The notes: generated by a model from the letters alone, not told the origin. Positions 28,597 to 37,153 are shown, counted from the stretch's first letter. The stretch is 64,000 nt of DNA from Aphodosoma sp045126975 (GCA_045126975.1 JBGVPL010000008.1:1-64000); one strand, 5' to 3'. Program-made: numbers and translations.

Positions 28597-28608
28597 AAAT
28601 AATAAGCT

Positions 28609-29880
28609 ATGAATAAACAAAAAAATTATGCATTGCCTATCGCAATGATGTTCGCCCTATTCTTTATGATTTCATTCGTAACAGGGTTGCAGAATCCAAT
28701 GGGTGTCATCGTCAAAGATCAATTCAATGCCTCAAATCTAATGTCGCAATTAGGTAACTTTGCAAATTTTATTGCGTATGCATGCATGGGTATTCCAGCG
28801 GGCATAATGCTTCAACGCATAGGCTATAAGAAATCTGCACTTATTGCCGTCATCGTTGGCTTTATTGGTGTTGCCATTAGTTATTTTTCAGGAATTGCAG
28901 GAGCAGCAAATCTCAATGTCACTTATGCGATTTATCTATGTGGAGCCTTTATTTCTGGTTTTTCTATGTGCATGTTAAACACCATAGTCAATCCTATGTT
29001 AAACACTTTAGCTGGTGGAGGAAAAAAAGGGAATCAATTAATACAAATTGGAGGTGTATTCAATTCAACTGGAGCGACAATTGTTCCAGTACTTGTTGGT
29101 GCATTGATAGGTAATGCGGCTAATCGTACAATCGAAGACACTAACCCTGCTTTATGGCTTGCAATGGGAATTTTCACTCTAGCTTTCATCGTATTGTTTT
29201 TCATGGATATGCCAGAGCCTCATCTCAATTCTAACAATAATAAGAAGAAAGAAACAAAAGAGACTCATTCTGCATTCTCATTCCGCCACTTTAACCTTGG
29301 CATAATTGCCATATTTATATACGTCGGAGTTGAAGTAGGAATTCCTAATATTGCAAATCTATATATGACTACAGAGCTTAATATGGACACTGCAGTCGCA
29401 GGAACAATTGTTGGAACTTATTGGTTTTTAATGCTTATTGGTCGTTTCGTTGGTGCTGCCATTGGCGGACAAGTATCGAGCAAATCTATGCTTACTACCA
29501 CCACATCTATCGCTGCAATCTTAGTCATTTGCGCTATATTATTGCCTCAAACTATGGTAAATATGCCTGTATTCAAATCAGATATATCTTTTGGCATAGC
29601 AGAAGTACCTGTAAATATACTACTTTTAATACTTTGCGGACTTTGCACATCGGTTATGTGGGGTGCAATCTTCAACCTCGCTGTCGAAGGTTTAGGTAAA
29701 TACACAGCATCTGCATCTGGTATATTTATGATGATGGTATGTGGTGGTGGTGTACTCCCTCTCGTGCAGGGATGGGTAGCCGATAATTTTGGATTCCTAA
29801 ATAGCTACTATGTAGTACTTGCAGGCATAATATACATGCTAATCTACGCAATCGCCGGAAGCAAGAAAGTTGAAAATTGA
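28609..29880 (+). CDS. MFS transporter, probably sugar:proton symporter
   Basis: Twelve hydrophobic segments in two halves, split by a hydrophilic loop with NNNKKKETKETH (about residues 203-216). The N-terminal FFMISFVTGLQNPMGVIVKD and GIPAGIMLQRIGYKKSALI fit the FucP/glucose-galactose (FHS) group of MFS carriers. The next gene is a ROK glucokinase, which supports a hexose substrate. The last codons and the stop lie in a TTGAAAA array, so the tail KVEN is repeat-derived. Confidence 0.85.
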   Translation: MNKQKNYALPIAMMFALFFMISFVTGLQNPMGVIVKDQFNASNLMSQLGNFANFIAYACMGIPAGIMLQRIGYKKSALIAVIVGFIGVAISYFSGIAGAANLNVTYAIYLCGAFISGFSMCMLNTIVNPMLNTLAGGGKKGNQLIQIGGVFNSTGATIVPVLVGALIGNAANRTIEDTNPALWLAMGIFTLAFIVLFFMDMPEPHLNSNNNKKKETKETHSAFSFRHFNLGIIAIFIYVGVEVGIPNIANLYMTTELNMDTAVAGTIVGTYWFLMLIGRFVGAAIGGQVSSKSMLTTTTSIAAILVICAILLPQTMVNMPVFKSDISFGIAEVPVNILLLILCGLCTSVMWGAIFNLAVEGLGKYTASASGIFMMMVCGGGVLPLVQGWVADNFGFLNSYYVVLAGIIYMLIYAIAGSKKVEN

Positions 29881-29915
29881 AAATTGAAAGTCTTTAAGTC
29901 TTTAAGTCTTTAAGC
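29870..29915. repeat. TTGAAAA heptamers followed by AAGTCTTT octamers
   Basis: Three TTGAAAA units hold the stop codon of the MFS gene (29878-29880). Three AAGTCTTT units (8-bp period) follow. Confidence 0.8.
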
Positions 29916-29943
29916 CGTATAGCAAAAATGCGAAGGGTGTTAA

Positions 29944-30001
29944 CTCTCGCTACTCGTTACTCGTTACTCATTACTAACTAATAACTAATCATTAATCACT
30001 A
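29944..30001. repeat. Eight drifting heptamers upstream of the ROK kinase
   Basis: CTCGCTA, CTCGTTA, CTCGTTA, CTCATTA, CTAACTA, ATAACTA, ATCATTA, ATCACTA. The period stays at 7 while the sequence changes stepwise. The array ends 6 bp before the ATG at 30007. Confidence 0.85.
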
Positions 30002-30006
30002 ATATT

Positions 30007-30969
30007 ATGGACAAACCTTACGTAATTGGTATCGACCTTGGAGGTCAAACCGCCAAATTTGGTATTGTTGACGCTCGTGGCAATGTATTGAAACAAACAG
30101 CCATTCGCAGTAACACACAAAACAATCCTGAAGAATTTATTAACGACCTTGCTGAAGGCATCAAAAAACTCATTGACAAAGAATACGACATCAAAGATAT
30201 TCGTGGCATCGGTGTTGGTGCTCCTAATGGCAATTACTATACTGGTTGTATCGAAAGTGCAGCCAACCTTACTTGGGCTAAAAATCAAGTAGTTCACTTT
30301 GCTGACATGCTTAGCGAACGTGTAGGTATTCCTGTTGCCTTGACCAACGATGCCAATGCTGCAGCTGTAGGCGAAATGACATACGGAGTTGCTCGTGGCA
30401 TGAAAAACTTCATTATGATTACTCTCGGCACAGGTGTTGGTTCTGGTATCGTAATCAATGGCGATGTAGTTTATGGTCACGATGGTTTTGCAGGCGAACT
30501 TGGTCACACTTGCGCTGTACGCAACAATGGTCGTATCTGCGGTTGTGGCAAAACAGGTTGTCTCGAAACATACGCCTCTGCTATGGGTGTTGCTCGCACT
30601 GCTCGTGAAATCATCGAACTCACTGACCGCAAAACCCTCCTTCGCAACATCCCTGCCGAAAATATCACTTCTAAAGATGTGTTCGATGCAGCAATCGAAG
30701 GCGACGAAGTAGCAAAAGACATCTTCGCATTCACCGGTCGTATGCTTGGCGAAAAATTTGCCGATTTCGTAGCATTCTCTGCTCCTGAAGCTATCATCCT
30801 CTTCGGTGGACTTACCAAAGCTGGCGACCTTATCTACAAACCTATTGTTGAGAGCATGAACCTCAACCTCGTACCAATTTGGCGAGGTAAAATCAAGGTC
30901 CTATTCTCAACTCTCAACGAAAGCGATGCCGCTATCCTCGGCGCAAGTGCCCTCGCTTGGGAAATCTAA
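30007..30969 (+). CDS. ROK-family glucokinase
   Basis: Phosphorylates glucose or a related hexose with ATP. The N-terminal phosphate loop is GIDLGGQTAKFG. The ROK zinc site is present: a His in GELGHTC followed by ICGCGKTGCLETY. Catalytic Asp lies in ALTNDANAAAVGE and the ATP site in TLGTGVGSGIV. At 320 aa it has the usual length. It is placed behind the MFS transporter and probably works with it in sugar uptake. Confidence 0.93.
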   Translation: MDKPYVIGIDLGGQTAKFGIVDARGNVLKQTAIRSNTQNNPEEFINDLAEGIKKLIDKEYDIKDIRGIGVGAPNGNYYTGCIESAANLTWAKNQVVHFADMLSERVGIPVALTNDANAAAVGEMTYGVARGMKNFIMITLGTGVGSGIVINGDVVYGHDGFAGELGHTCAVRNNGRICGCGKTGCLETYASAMGVARTAREIIELTDRKTLLRNIPAENITSKDVFDAAIEGDEVAKDIFAFTGRMLGEKFADFVAFSAPEAIILFGGLTKAGDLIYKPIVESMNLNLVPIWRGKIKVLFSTLNESDAAILGASALAWEI

Positions 30970-30973
30970 TTAA

Positions 30974-30999
30974 GTAGAGACGCAATATTTTACGTCTCC
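30974..30999. repeat. GACGCA palindrome family, copy 1
   Basis: GTAGAGACGCAATATTTTAC then GTCTCC. GAGACG pairs with CGTCTC. It lies directly after the ROK kinase stop and may act as its 3' hairpin. Confidence 0.7.
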
Positions 31000-31015
31000 A
31001 GCGACATAATTAAAA

Positions 31016-31114
31016 AGACAGAATAACAAAATAACATAATTTATTATAAAGATAAATTATCATAAATCACTTATAATACATAAAAATTTTATGTTATTAT
31101 GTTATTATCGTCTT
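31016..31114. repeat. Long inverted repeat with ~24-bp arms
   Basis: Left arm AGACAGAATAACAAAATAAC then ATAA (31016-31039). Its imperfect reverse complement TTATGTTATTATGTTATTAT then CGTCT lies at 31090-31114. About 50 bp of AT-rich DNA lie between. No gene is inside. Confidence 0.7.
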
Positions 31115-31153
31115 CTAAAAAATTAATACCGAACGGCAAATTTCAACTTTATT

Positions 31154-31588
31154 ATGGTTCTCACTGACAATTGGTTTAGCACAATGGCTGAAGCCGACAA
31201 CGAAATGCCCATTTTCGTTTCGGGTCGCGACGATATAGATGAATTTCGCCTCTCAGGCAAATTCAAAGAACGTGTAGAAATTTATTGGAAATACGAATCT
31301 GTTCATAACGGAATGCCATCTGATGCCGAAGGCGAATTGATGGAACAAGTCGTTGACGCACTACGCAAAGCAGTTGAAAAAGACAAACTCGCAATCCTCA
31401 CAGGCATCTACACAGGCAATAACGAGCGCACTTTGGTCTTCTATACGCGCACATCACGCATATTTGGCGAACGCCTCAACGAAGCCCTCGCCCAGTTCCC
31501 ACAACTCCCAATCACCCTCTACGTCGAAATCGACCCCGACTGGAACGAATACCAAGAACTCTGTGAAATCAAACCATTTGCCGAATAA
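31154..31588 (+). CDS. DUF695-domain protein
   Basis: Small soluble protein of the DUF695 family, without signal peptide. Family-like blocks are MVLTDNWFSTMAEADNEMPI, LAILTGIYTGNNERTLVFYT and ITLYVEIDPDWNEY near the C-terminus. Function is unknown; in Bacteroidetes it is usually a free-standing ~140-aa protein, as here. No good -7 box is seen upstream. The first ATG (31154) gives the family start. Confidence 0.82.
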   Translation: MVLTDNWFSTMAEADNEMPIFVSGRDDIDEFRLSGKFKERVEIYWKYESVHNGMPSDAEGELMEQVVDALRKAVEKDKLAILTGIYTGNNERTLVFYTRTSRIFGERLNEALAQFPQLPITLYVEIDPDWNEYQELCEIKPFAE

Positions 31589-31594
31589 CAGTAG

Positions 31595-31614
31595 GGACGC
31601 AGCGCGCTGCGTCC
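31595..31614. repeat. GACGCA palindrome family, copy 2
   Basis: GGACGCAGCGCGCTGCGTCC is a perfect 20-bp palindrome. A small CAACC/GGTTG hairpin follows at 31618-31631. Confidence 0.8.
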
Positions 31615-31638
31615 TATCAACCGATAGGTTGAATCAAT

Positions 31639-31674
31639 AACAAAAGAGACGCAACATGTTGCGTCTCTTTTGTT
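31639..31674. terminator. 36-bp perfect palindrome, bidirectional terminator
   Basis: AACAAAAGAGACGCAA, centre CATG, then TTGCGTCTCTTTTGTT. It lies between convergent DUF695 (+) and LRR (-) genes, with A/T runs in both arms. It belongs to the GACGCA palindrome family. Confidence 0.85.
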
Positions 31675-31692
31675 ACTACCTTCTGTGATCTA

Positions 31693-33513
31693 TCAAAGAA
31701 CTACCTTCTCAACCTCATCCCCCACAACAACCACATACACCCCACGAGGCAACGCCAACGCCGATTCACTACCACTATAAATCAATCTACCATTCACATC
31801 AAACACCTGATAATCTGTTGATAATCCATCTACATAAAGCACAGCATTATTACTATAAATATTTATAGTTGTTTCATCTAAATTGTCCACCGATGTTTCT
31901 GTTCCAATAGGTGCAAATTCAGCAGTAATTGTCATATCTTCAGTAACAAGCAAAATATGAGGATTTTCAGTAGCACCATCGCTCCAACGCACAAATTCAT
32001 AACCTGCTAAAGCTTGAGCTTGTACCTGTGCTACATCATCCGTACAACTATTTTGTTTTGTAATGGTTGCAAATCCCATAGTTTCATCATTCACATTCAC
32101 AATCAGTCTTGGTGAAACTTCCTCATAAATAACAAATTCCCACCAATATTCAGCAGCTCTATATTTCTCAACACTACCACAAGGCACTTTTATTTGCACA
32201 AACGGAGATACTTTATAAAATGTATTACTACCAATTATTGGCGGATTTTGAATTCTTATTTCTATTGATGTAAGCCCTGTACAATTATAAAATGCAGATT
32301 GTCCAATCGTAGTTACACTATTCGGTATTTTTATTGATGCAAGTCCTGTACATTCATAAAATGCTTCATTTCCTATAGTAGTTACACTATTGGGGATTTT
32401 TACTGCTAAAAGTCCCGCACAACCAAAAAATGCTCCAGATCCAATTGTTGTTACACTATTTGGTATTTCTATTGCTGTAAGTCCTGTATAACCAAAAGCA
32501 TTATTCCCAATCATAGTTACACTATTCGGTATTTCAATCAAAGTTTTACTTTCTGGGCAACGAATAATAGTTGTTATATTTTTATTATACAATACACCAT
32601 CAACTGACGCATAATTTTGATTATCCTTTTCTACATCAATAGATGTAAGTTCTGAACATCCCCAAAATGCTACAGAACTAATCTCTGTTACACTATTGGG
32701 TAATAAAATTGATGTAAGCCCAGTACAATCATAAAATGCATATTTCCCAATCGAAGTTACTCCATTACCAATTTTAATTGATGTAAGCCCAGTACAATAA
32801 TAAAAAGCTCCTTCCTCAATTGTAGTTACACTATTTGATATTTCTATTGACGCAACTCTTATACAATTATGAAATGCATATTTACCAATTGAAGTTACAC
32901 TATTGGGTATTTCAACAGAAGTTTTACCTTCAGGGCAACGAACAAGAGTTGTCATATTTTTATTATATAATACACCATCAATAGATACATAATATTGATT
33001 ATCATTTTCTACATCAATTGATACAAGTCCAGTACATCCCAAAAATAAATTTTCTACAATTGAAACACCATTACCAATTTTAACCGATCTAAGTCCTGTA
33101 CAATTATAAAATGGATATTCTTCAATCAAAGTTACACTATTCGGTATTTCTATTGATGTAAGCCCTGTACATTCGTAAAATGTATAATCTCCAATCGAAG
33201 TTACACTATTTGGAATTTCAATTGATGTAAGAGAAGAACAACCTACAAATGCACCTGAAATAAAACCACGATCCAAAGCACTAAATATTGATGTTACAAT
33301 ATATTCATTTTCATTATAATACACCTTTTCTGGAATTATAATTTCTGTTTGAACATATCCAGTACCATCCCCTGGTGTACCATCATGCGTAACCATAGCC
33401 GTCTTATTCTCGTAGTCGAAATCGTAATAAATACCATCTATTTCGGCTTCATACGCAAATGCCATTGTCGCACTACACAACAATACAATCAATAAAAAGT
33501 AAATTTTCTTCAT
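31693..33513 (-). CDS. BspA-type LRR protein with InlB-like repeat and T9SS sorting domain
   Basis: Signal peptide (LLIVLLCSATMAFA), then about 15 LRR_5 repeats with the near-identical core SIEIPNSVTSIGxxAFYxCTGL. Next comes a Listeria/Bacteroides-type repeat (GYEFVRWSDGATENPHI, ITAEF), then a C-terminal T9SS type A domain: INIYSNNAVLYVDG, YQVFDVNGRLIYSG, LPRGVYVVVV, EKVVL. It is therefore a likely cargo of the T9SS encoded at 43-49 kb, to be attached to the cell surface for adhesion. The tandem LRR DNA is nearly identical between units, so recombination could change their number. Confidence 0.92.
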   Translation of the reverse strand: MKKIYFLLIVLLCSATMAFAYEAEIDGIYYDFDYENKTAMVTHDGTPGDGTGYVQTEIIIPEKVYYNENEYIVTSIFSALDRGFISGAFVGCSSLTSIEIPNSVTSIGDYTFYECTGLTSIEIPNSVTLIEEYPFYNCTGLRSVKIGNGVSIVENLFLGCTGLVSIDVENDNQYYVSIDGVLYNKNMTTLVRCPEGKTSVEIPNSVTSIGKYAFHNCIRVASIEISNSVTTIEEGAFYYCTGLTSIKIGNGVTSIGKYAFYDCTGLTSILLPNSVTEISSVAFWGCSELTSIDVEKDNQNYASVDGVLYNKNITTIIRCPESKTLIEIPNSVTMIGNNAFGYTGLTAIEIPNSVTTIGSGAFFGCAGLLAVKIPNSVTTIGNEAFYECTGLASIKIPNSVTTIGQSAFYNCTGLTSIEIRIQNPPIIGSNTFYKVSPFVQIKVPCGSVEKYRAAEYWWEFVIYEEVSPRLIVNVNDETMGFATITKQNSCTDDVAQVQAQALAGYEFVRWSDGATENPHILLVTEDMTITAEFAPIGTETSVDNLDETTINIYSNNAVLYVDGLSTDYQVFDVNGRLIYSGSESALALPRGVYVVVVGDEVEKVVL

Positions 33514-33600
33514 AATAATTAGAATTTTTAAGTTAATATTTTAAGTTAATCATAATCAACAACTTATTAAAATGCACTAATCAAAAACCGCTCCCTACCC

Positions 33601-33625
33601 AACAGCAAGGTGCAAGCAAGAAAAC
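33601..33625. repeat. Shared 25-bp repeat, shortened copy
   Basis: AACAGCAAGGTGCAAGCAAG then AAAAC. It is the same as 63122-63157 except for an 11-bp deletion. Confidence 0.75.
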
Positions 33626-33664
33626 CGCCACACCACAACAGACACTCTCATTATGTATCCATCA

Positions 33665-33693
33665 CTATTCCCTGTTCCCTATTCATTCCTTCC
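33665..33693. repeat. Heptamer array (ATTCCCT)
   Basis: CTATTCCCTGTTCCCTATTC followed by ATTCCTTCC. Related to the TTCCCTG array at 57894-57940. Confidence 0.65.
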
Positions 33694-34032
33694 TATCAAA
33701 AACGACACAAAAAAACGTGGATTCCGACTATTGTCGTTCCACGCATTGAGGCTCTCGCATTGCCCGATATTCAGAAACGACAACGCGAAGCCCACGCTAA
33801 TATATTATATATATTTATACCACAACATGGAGATGCATAATAATACACCGCCACATAGGTATGATTATAACATACCCGTAGGACATCTAACGTTGCTAAG
33901 TCCTTTGAATATCTTTGAAATTTGCGAGATTTCAATGCATCAGAACAAAGCGTCGATAAACGCCTATAACTATATGTCCGTAAACCCACCCTTAAGAAAA
34001 ATAGACATATTCCCAGCGTAGGCTTACAAGTG

Positions 34033-34040
34033 CAAAGGTA
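34033..34040 (-). promoter_or_regulatory. -7 box of the LRR leader transcript
   Basis: The minus strand reads TACCTTTG then GCAC. It follows the terminator of the upstream pseudogene. Confidence 0.7.
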
Positions 34041-34043
34041 TAA

Positions 34044-34081
34044 AAAAATCTTCATTCTGCAAGTACAAAATGAAGATTTTT
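34044..34081 (-). terminator. Terminator after the DUF1016 pseudogene
   Basis: AAAAATCTTCATT (34044-34056) pairs with AATGAAGATTTTT (34069-34081). On the minus strand it is followed by a T-run. Confidence 0.85.
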
Positions 34082-34091
34082 AATTTCAAAA

Positions 34092-35146
34092 TTAATTTTT
34101 TAATTCTTCTTCTATTTCTTGAATAGTTGGCAACGTGCCTTTGAAATTTTCTGATATAAGTTTATTTAGCTCATATTCCGAAATCCCTATTGGTTGATTG
34201 AAATTTTCAATTGTATATTTAGCTAAAATTTCATCTTTATCTTTACATATCAAAAGTCCTATTGTTGGTTTATCAGTTACCTTCTTTAAAATATGATTTA
34301 CTCCACCAACATACGCACTTAATTGCCCTATATCTTCTGGTCGGAATGAACGTGTTTTAACTTCAATAACAACAAAACATTCTAATTTTATATTATAAAA
34401 CAACATGTCTATATAACGTTCTGTCGACCCTATTGTTATCTTATATTCTCGACCCATATAAGCAAATCCATTACCTAATTCAAGTAAAAAACGTTCTATA
34501 TTTTGAATTAGAGCGTCTTTTAGTTCTTTTCACGATATGGCTCTGCAATGGTTAAAAAATCAAAACAATAAGGGTCTTTTGTAACTTGTTGGGCTAAATC
34601 GCTATCAACTTGTGGTAATGTATTACAAAAATTAGTTATAGCCTTACCTTCTCATTCTATTAAATTTGAATCTATTAATTGTTCTAATACGTTACGAGAC
34701 AAATTTAATTCTATGGTTTTATTTACATAAAATATAGCATCTGTAATATTTTTACATTTATCGATAATTCTTTTATGATGTCCCCAAGCTATATGAAAAA
34801 TAGACTGTCTAACAGAAAGGATATCTAATTGTCCCCCAAGTTGGGGGATAATTGTATCTAACTAAGAATAAAGCAAATAGAATCTTTTAATATAATATAA
34901 ATTTGTGCATGAAAAACAATGGGCATCGGGTAATAAATGCTGTAAATCTTTACTAAGTAAGTCAATTATCTTATCTCCCCACTTAGCACTTTTATATTTT
35001 ACCTCAATATCCTCTCCTATTGACCAATAAAAGTACAACATTTCTGAATTTACTTTTGTTGCAGCCTTAATTTGACTATTTTTAAATCTACAACAAATAT
35101 CATTTATCCATTGTTTATACTCTTTATCAATGTTCATTATACTCAT
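34092..35146 (-). pseudogene. Decayed DUF1016 (YhcG) PDDEXK nuclease gene
   Basis: The two halves of one DUF1016 protein are seen. The N-terminal part (MLYFYWSIGEDIE, SKDLQHLLPDAHCFS) runs from 35146 to an in-frame TAG at 34862-34864. After it the frame continues with WGHHKRIIDKCK and a second stop, TGA at 34652-34654, before GKAITNF. A single-base loss near 34521-34530 then shifts the frame, and the C-terminal nuclease part follows (ERYIDMLFYN, VVIEVKTRSFRPEDIGQL). Total length matches an intact ~345-aa member. Three lesions make function very unlikely. Intact relatives are linked to restriction-modification and mobile DNA. Confidence 0.88.
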
Positions 35147-35173
35147 ATATTTCTATTTTAATTCATTCACTAC

Positions 35174-36988
35174 CTAAACCAACTCCAATCCCAACTCACT
35201 TTTAAGTCGTTTGAAATCGGGATTTATATCTTGCATTCGTCTGAAGTTCTCATCTTTGGTCAAAAATATTGGCTGGTCAGTTTGTTCTTCTACCACAAAA
35301 TTCACTGTAATGCCACTATTATTCAACTCTTTTGCGAGAAATTGCTCTAACGTACGCTTATGACGACTTAAAGCCTCTAACTGCATTGTATTTATCAACT
35401 TCACAACGACCGAAACTCCATCGCCTTTCGTTGGAAGGAAATTTTGCATTGTATTCGATGTGTGCAACTCCCCTTCTATCTTCTTGGCATACAATCTCCA
35501 CGCACGCACCAAATCGTCATTCGTGAAATCACGTTGTTTTATCTCTTGAACGATAGGCTCATTAGAAACAATCTTTTCAACCGCCTCTTCCTGTTTAGGC
35601 AACTGACTTGCAACATTCACAGCAGAAGGTTTCAACGAAACAGTAACTACTTTCGGCATCTGCACCACGATTGGCGCACCTACCTCTTGTCTCATGCCAC
35701 TCACTTCAGGTTTAGCGTCTCGTGTCTCGTGTCTTGTATCTTGTGTCTCAGCTAATTGAGCATTAACAATCTGTTGACCATTAGTAATGCATTGTGCATT
35801 GTGCATTGTGCATTGTGCATTATTTTGTCCTCCCGAAGCTGTCGCAACAGTCAATAACGGCAACTCCGGTTCAACTTTTTTTGATTGTACTGCCCCCGAT
35901 ATAAGTCCTGCAACACGAATCAACATCACTTCGACCAACAATCGCTTATTTCTACTTGCTCGATATGCCAAATCGCAATCATTTGCATATTCCAATGCTT
36001 TATACAACCACCACAACTCACATCGTTTCGATTGTTCTTTGTATCTTTCAGCTATCGACTCTCCTACTTCCAACAAAGGCAATGTCATCTCGTCACGGCT
36101 AACCATCAAATCACGCAAATGCGACGACAATCCACCTACGAAATGTTGTCCTTCAAAGCCTTTACTCAACACCTCATCAAATATCATCAACGCCTCTGGT
36201 ACGCGATTTTGCAATAAGGCATCAACCAATCTGAAATAGTAGTCATAGTCCAATACATTCAAATTAGATATAACACCTTGATAAGTAATATTATTACCAC
36301 AAAAACTCACCACTTGGTCGAATATCGATAGCGCATCACGCATCGCACCATCAGCCTTTTGTGCTATCACATTCAACGCCATATCTTCAGCCTCAACTCC
36401 CTCATTTTTCGCCACATACTGCAAATGTGCTACCGTATCGTTTATCGTAATACGATTGAAATCATATATCTGACAACGCGACAAAATAGTAGGTATAATC
36501 TTGTGTTTTTCAGTAGTTGCAAGCACAAAAATAGCATGTGCTGGTGGCTCTTCCAATGTCTTCAAAAATGCATTAAATGCCGCAGCCGACAACATGTGAA
36601 CCTCATCGACAATATAAACGCTATATTTACCGATTTGAGGAGGTATTCTCACTTGGTCAACCAAATTACGAATATCATCAACCGAGTTGTTTGATGCCGC
36701 ATCCAATTCATGAATGTTAAACGAACGTTGCTCATTGAACGCTTTGCACGATTCACATTCATTACAAGCCTCACCATTTGCCGTAGGATTCAAGCAGTTG
36801 ATTGTCTTTGCAAATATACGCGCACAAGTAGTTTTACCCACACCACGTGGACCGCAAAACAAATATGCATGCGCTAAATGCTTATTAGCGATTGCATTTT
36901 TCAATGTCGCAGTCAACGCAGCCTGCCCTACCACCGACATAAATGTCTGTGGACGATACTTTCGCGCCGATACAATATATTGTTCCAT
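35174..36988 (-). CDS. dnaX: DNA polymerase III subunit gamma/tau
   Basis: Clamp-loader ATPase. Walker A GPRGVGKTTCAR (about residues 46-57), zinc Cys cluster CLNPTANGEACNECESC, Walker B/DExx IVDEVHMLS and the sensor region LATTEKHKIIPTILSRC. The C-terminal tau part is short. Between the collar domain and the C-terminus (about 385-425) the linker contains two translated heptamer arrays: NAQCTMHNAQC (GTGCATT antisense) and TQDTRHETRDA (GTCTCGT antisense). No ribosomal-frameshift slippery site is obvious. Confidence 0.96.
   Translation of the reverse strand: MEQYIVSARKYRPQTFMSVVGQAALTATLKNAIANKHLAHAYLFCGPRGVGKTTCARIFAKTINCLNPTANGEACNECESCKAFNEQRSFNIHELDAASNNSVDDIRNLVDQVRIPPQIGKYSVYIVDEVHMLSAAAFNAFLKTLEEPPAHAIFVLATTEKHKIIPTILSRCQIYDFNRITINDTVAHLQYVAKNEGVEAEDMALNVIAQKADGAMRDALSIFDQVVSFCGNNITYQGVISNLNVLDYDYYFRLVDALLQNRVPEALMIFDEVLSKGFEGQHFVGGLSSHLRDLMVSRDEMTLPLLEVGESIAERYKEQSKRCELWWLYKALEYANDCDLAYRASRNKRLLVEVMLIRVAGLISGAVQSKKVEPELPLLTVATASGGQNNAQCTMHNAQCITNGQQIVNAQLAETQDTRHETRDAKPEVSGMRQEVGAPIVVQMPKVVTVSLKPSAVNVASQLPKQEEAVEKIVSNEPIVQEIKQRDFTNDDLVRAWRLYAKKIEGELHTSNTMQNFLPTKGDGVSVVVKLINTMQLEALSRHKRTLEQFLAKELNNSGITVNFVVEEQTDQPIFLTKDENFRRMQDINPDFKRLKSELGLELV
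35715..35750. repeat. GTCTCGT heptamer array in the dnaX linker
   Basis: GTCTCGT, GTCTCGT, GTCTTGT, ATCTTGT, GTCTCAG. On the coding (-) strand it reads ETQDTRHETRDA. Confidence 0.85.
35787..35822. repeat. GTGCATT heptamer array in the dnaX linker
   Basis: Five ATTGTGC-type units on the + strand. The coding (-) strand reads NNAQCTMHNAQC, the hydrophilic orientation. Confidence 0.9.
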
Positions 36989-36997
36989 ATAATTAAA

Positions 36998-37038
36998 ATT
37001 GAGAGTTGAGAACTGAGAGTTAAAAATTAAAAATTAAA
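36998..37038. repeat. Heptamer array (TTGAGAG to TTAAAAA)
   Basis: TTGAGAG, TTGAGAA, CTGAGAG, TTAAAAA, TTAAAAA, TTAAAAA, upstream of dnaX. Confidence 0.75.
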
Positions 37039-37058
37039 AAAAACACCATATGCTAACT

Positions 37059-37086
37059 TTCAAATTTCAACTTTCAAATTTCAACT
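37059..37086. repeat. Heptamer array (TTTCAAA/TTTCAAC)
   Basis: TTTCAAA, TTTCAAC, TTTCAAA, TTTCAAC between dnaX and its promoter. Confidence 0.8.
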
Positions 37087-37109
37087 TAAATATAATCCAT
37101 TTTACCTTG

Positions 37110-37117
37110 CAAAGTTA
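37110..37117 (-). promoter_or_regulatory. -7 box of dnaX
   Basis: The minus strand reads TAACTTTG, giving a ~120-nt leader that contains two heptamer arrays. Confidence 0.65.
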
Positions 37118-37153
37118 CTAAAAAATTTTGGAACGAATATCTAAAATCAAAAA

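Larger units (their letters stand above)
33526..34032 (-). ncRNA. ~510-nt structured 5' leader of the LRR gene (candidate)
   Basis: No convincing ORF fills this gap. A -7 box on the minus strand starts a transcript at about 34026 that reaches the LRR gene at 33513. Hairpins visible in it are 33973-34009 (TATGTC/GACATA), 33950-33963 (GCGT/ACGC), 33917-33933 (GAAAT/ATTTC), 33858-33876 (GGTATG/CATACC) and 33716-33743 (CGTGGA/TCCACG). The region is less AT-rich than other gaps. It also contains a heptamer array (33665-33693). I recognise no Rfam class. Confidence 0.55.

Noticed and set aside
33610..34055. Short ORFs on both strands in the LRR leader
   Set aside because: No ribosome site, no family match, overlapping each other, and one crosses the predicted promoter. 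A non-coding leader explains the region better.
34092..34457. Stand-alone 121-aa PDDEXK nuclease
   Set aside because: It is the C-terminal part of a DUF1016 gene whose N-terminal part lies upstream on the same strand, with lesions between.
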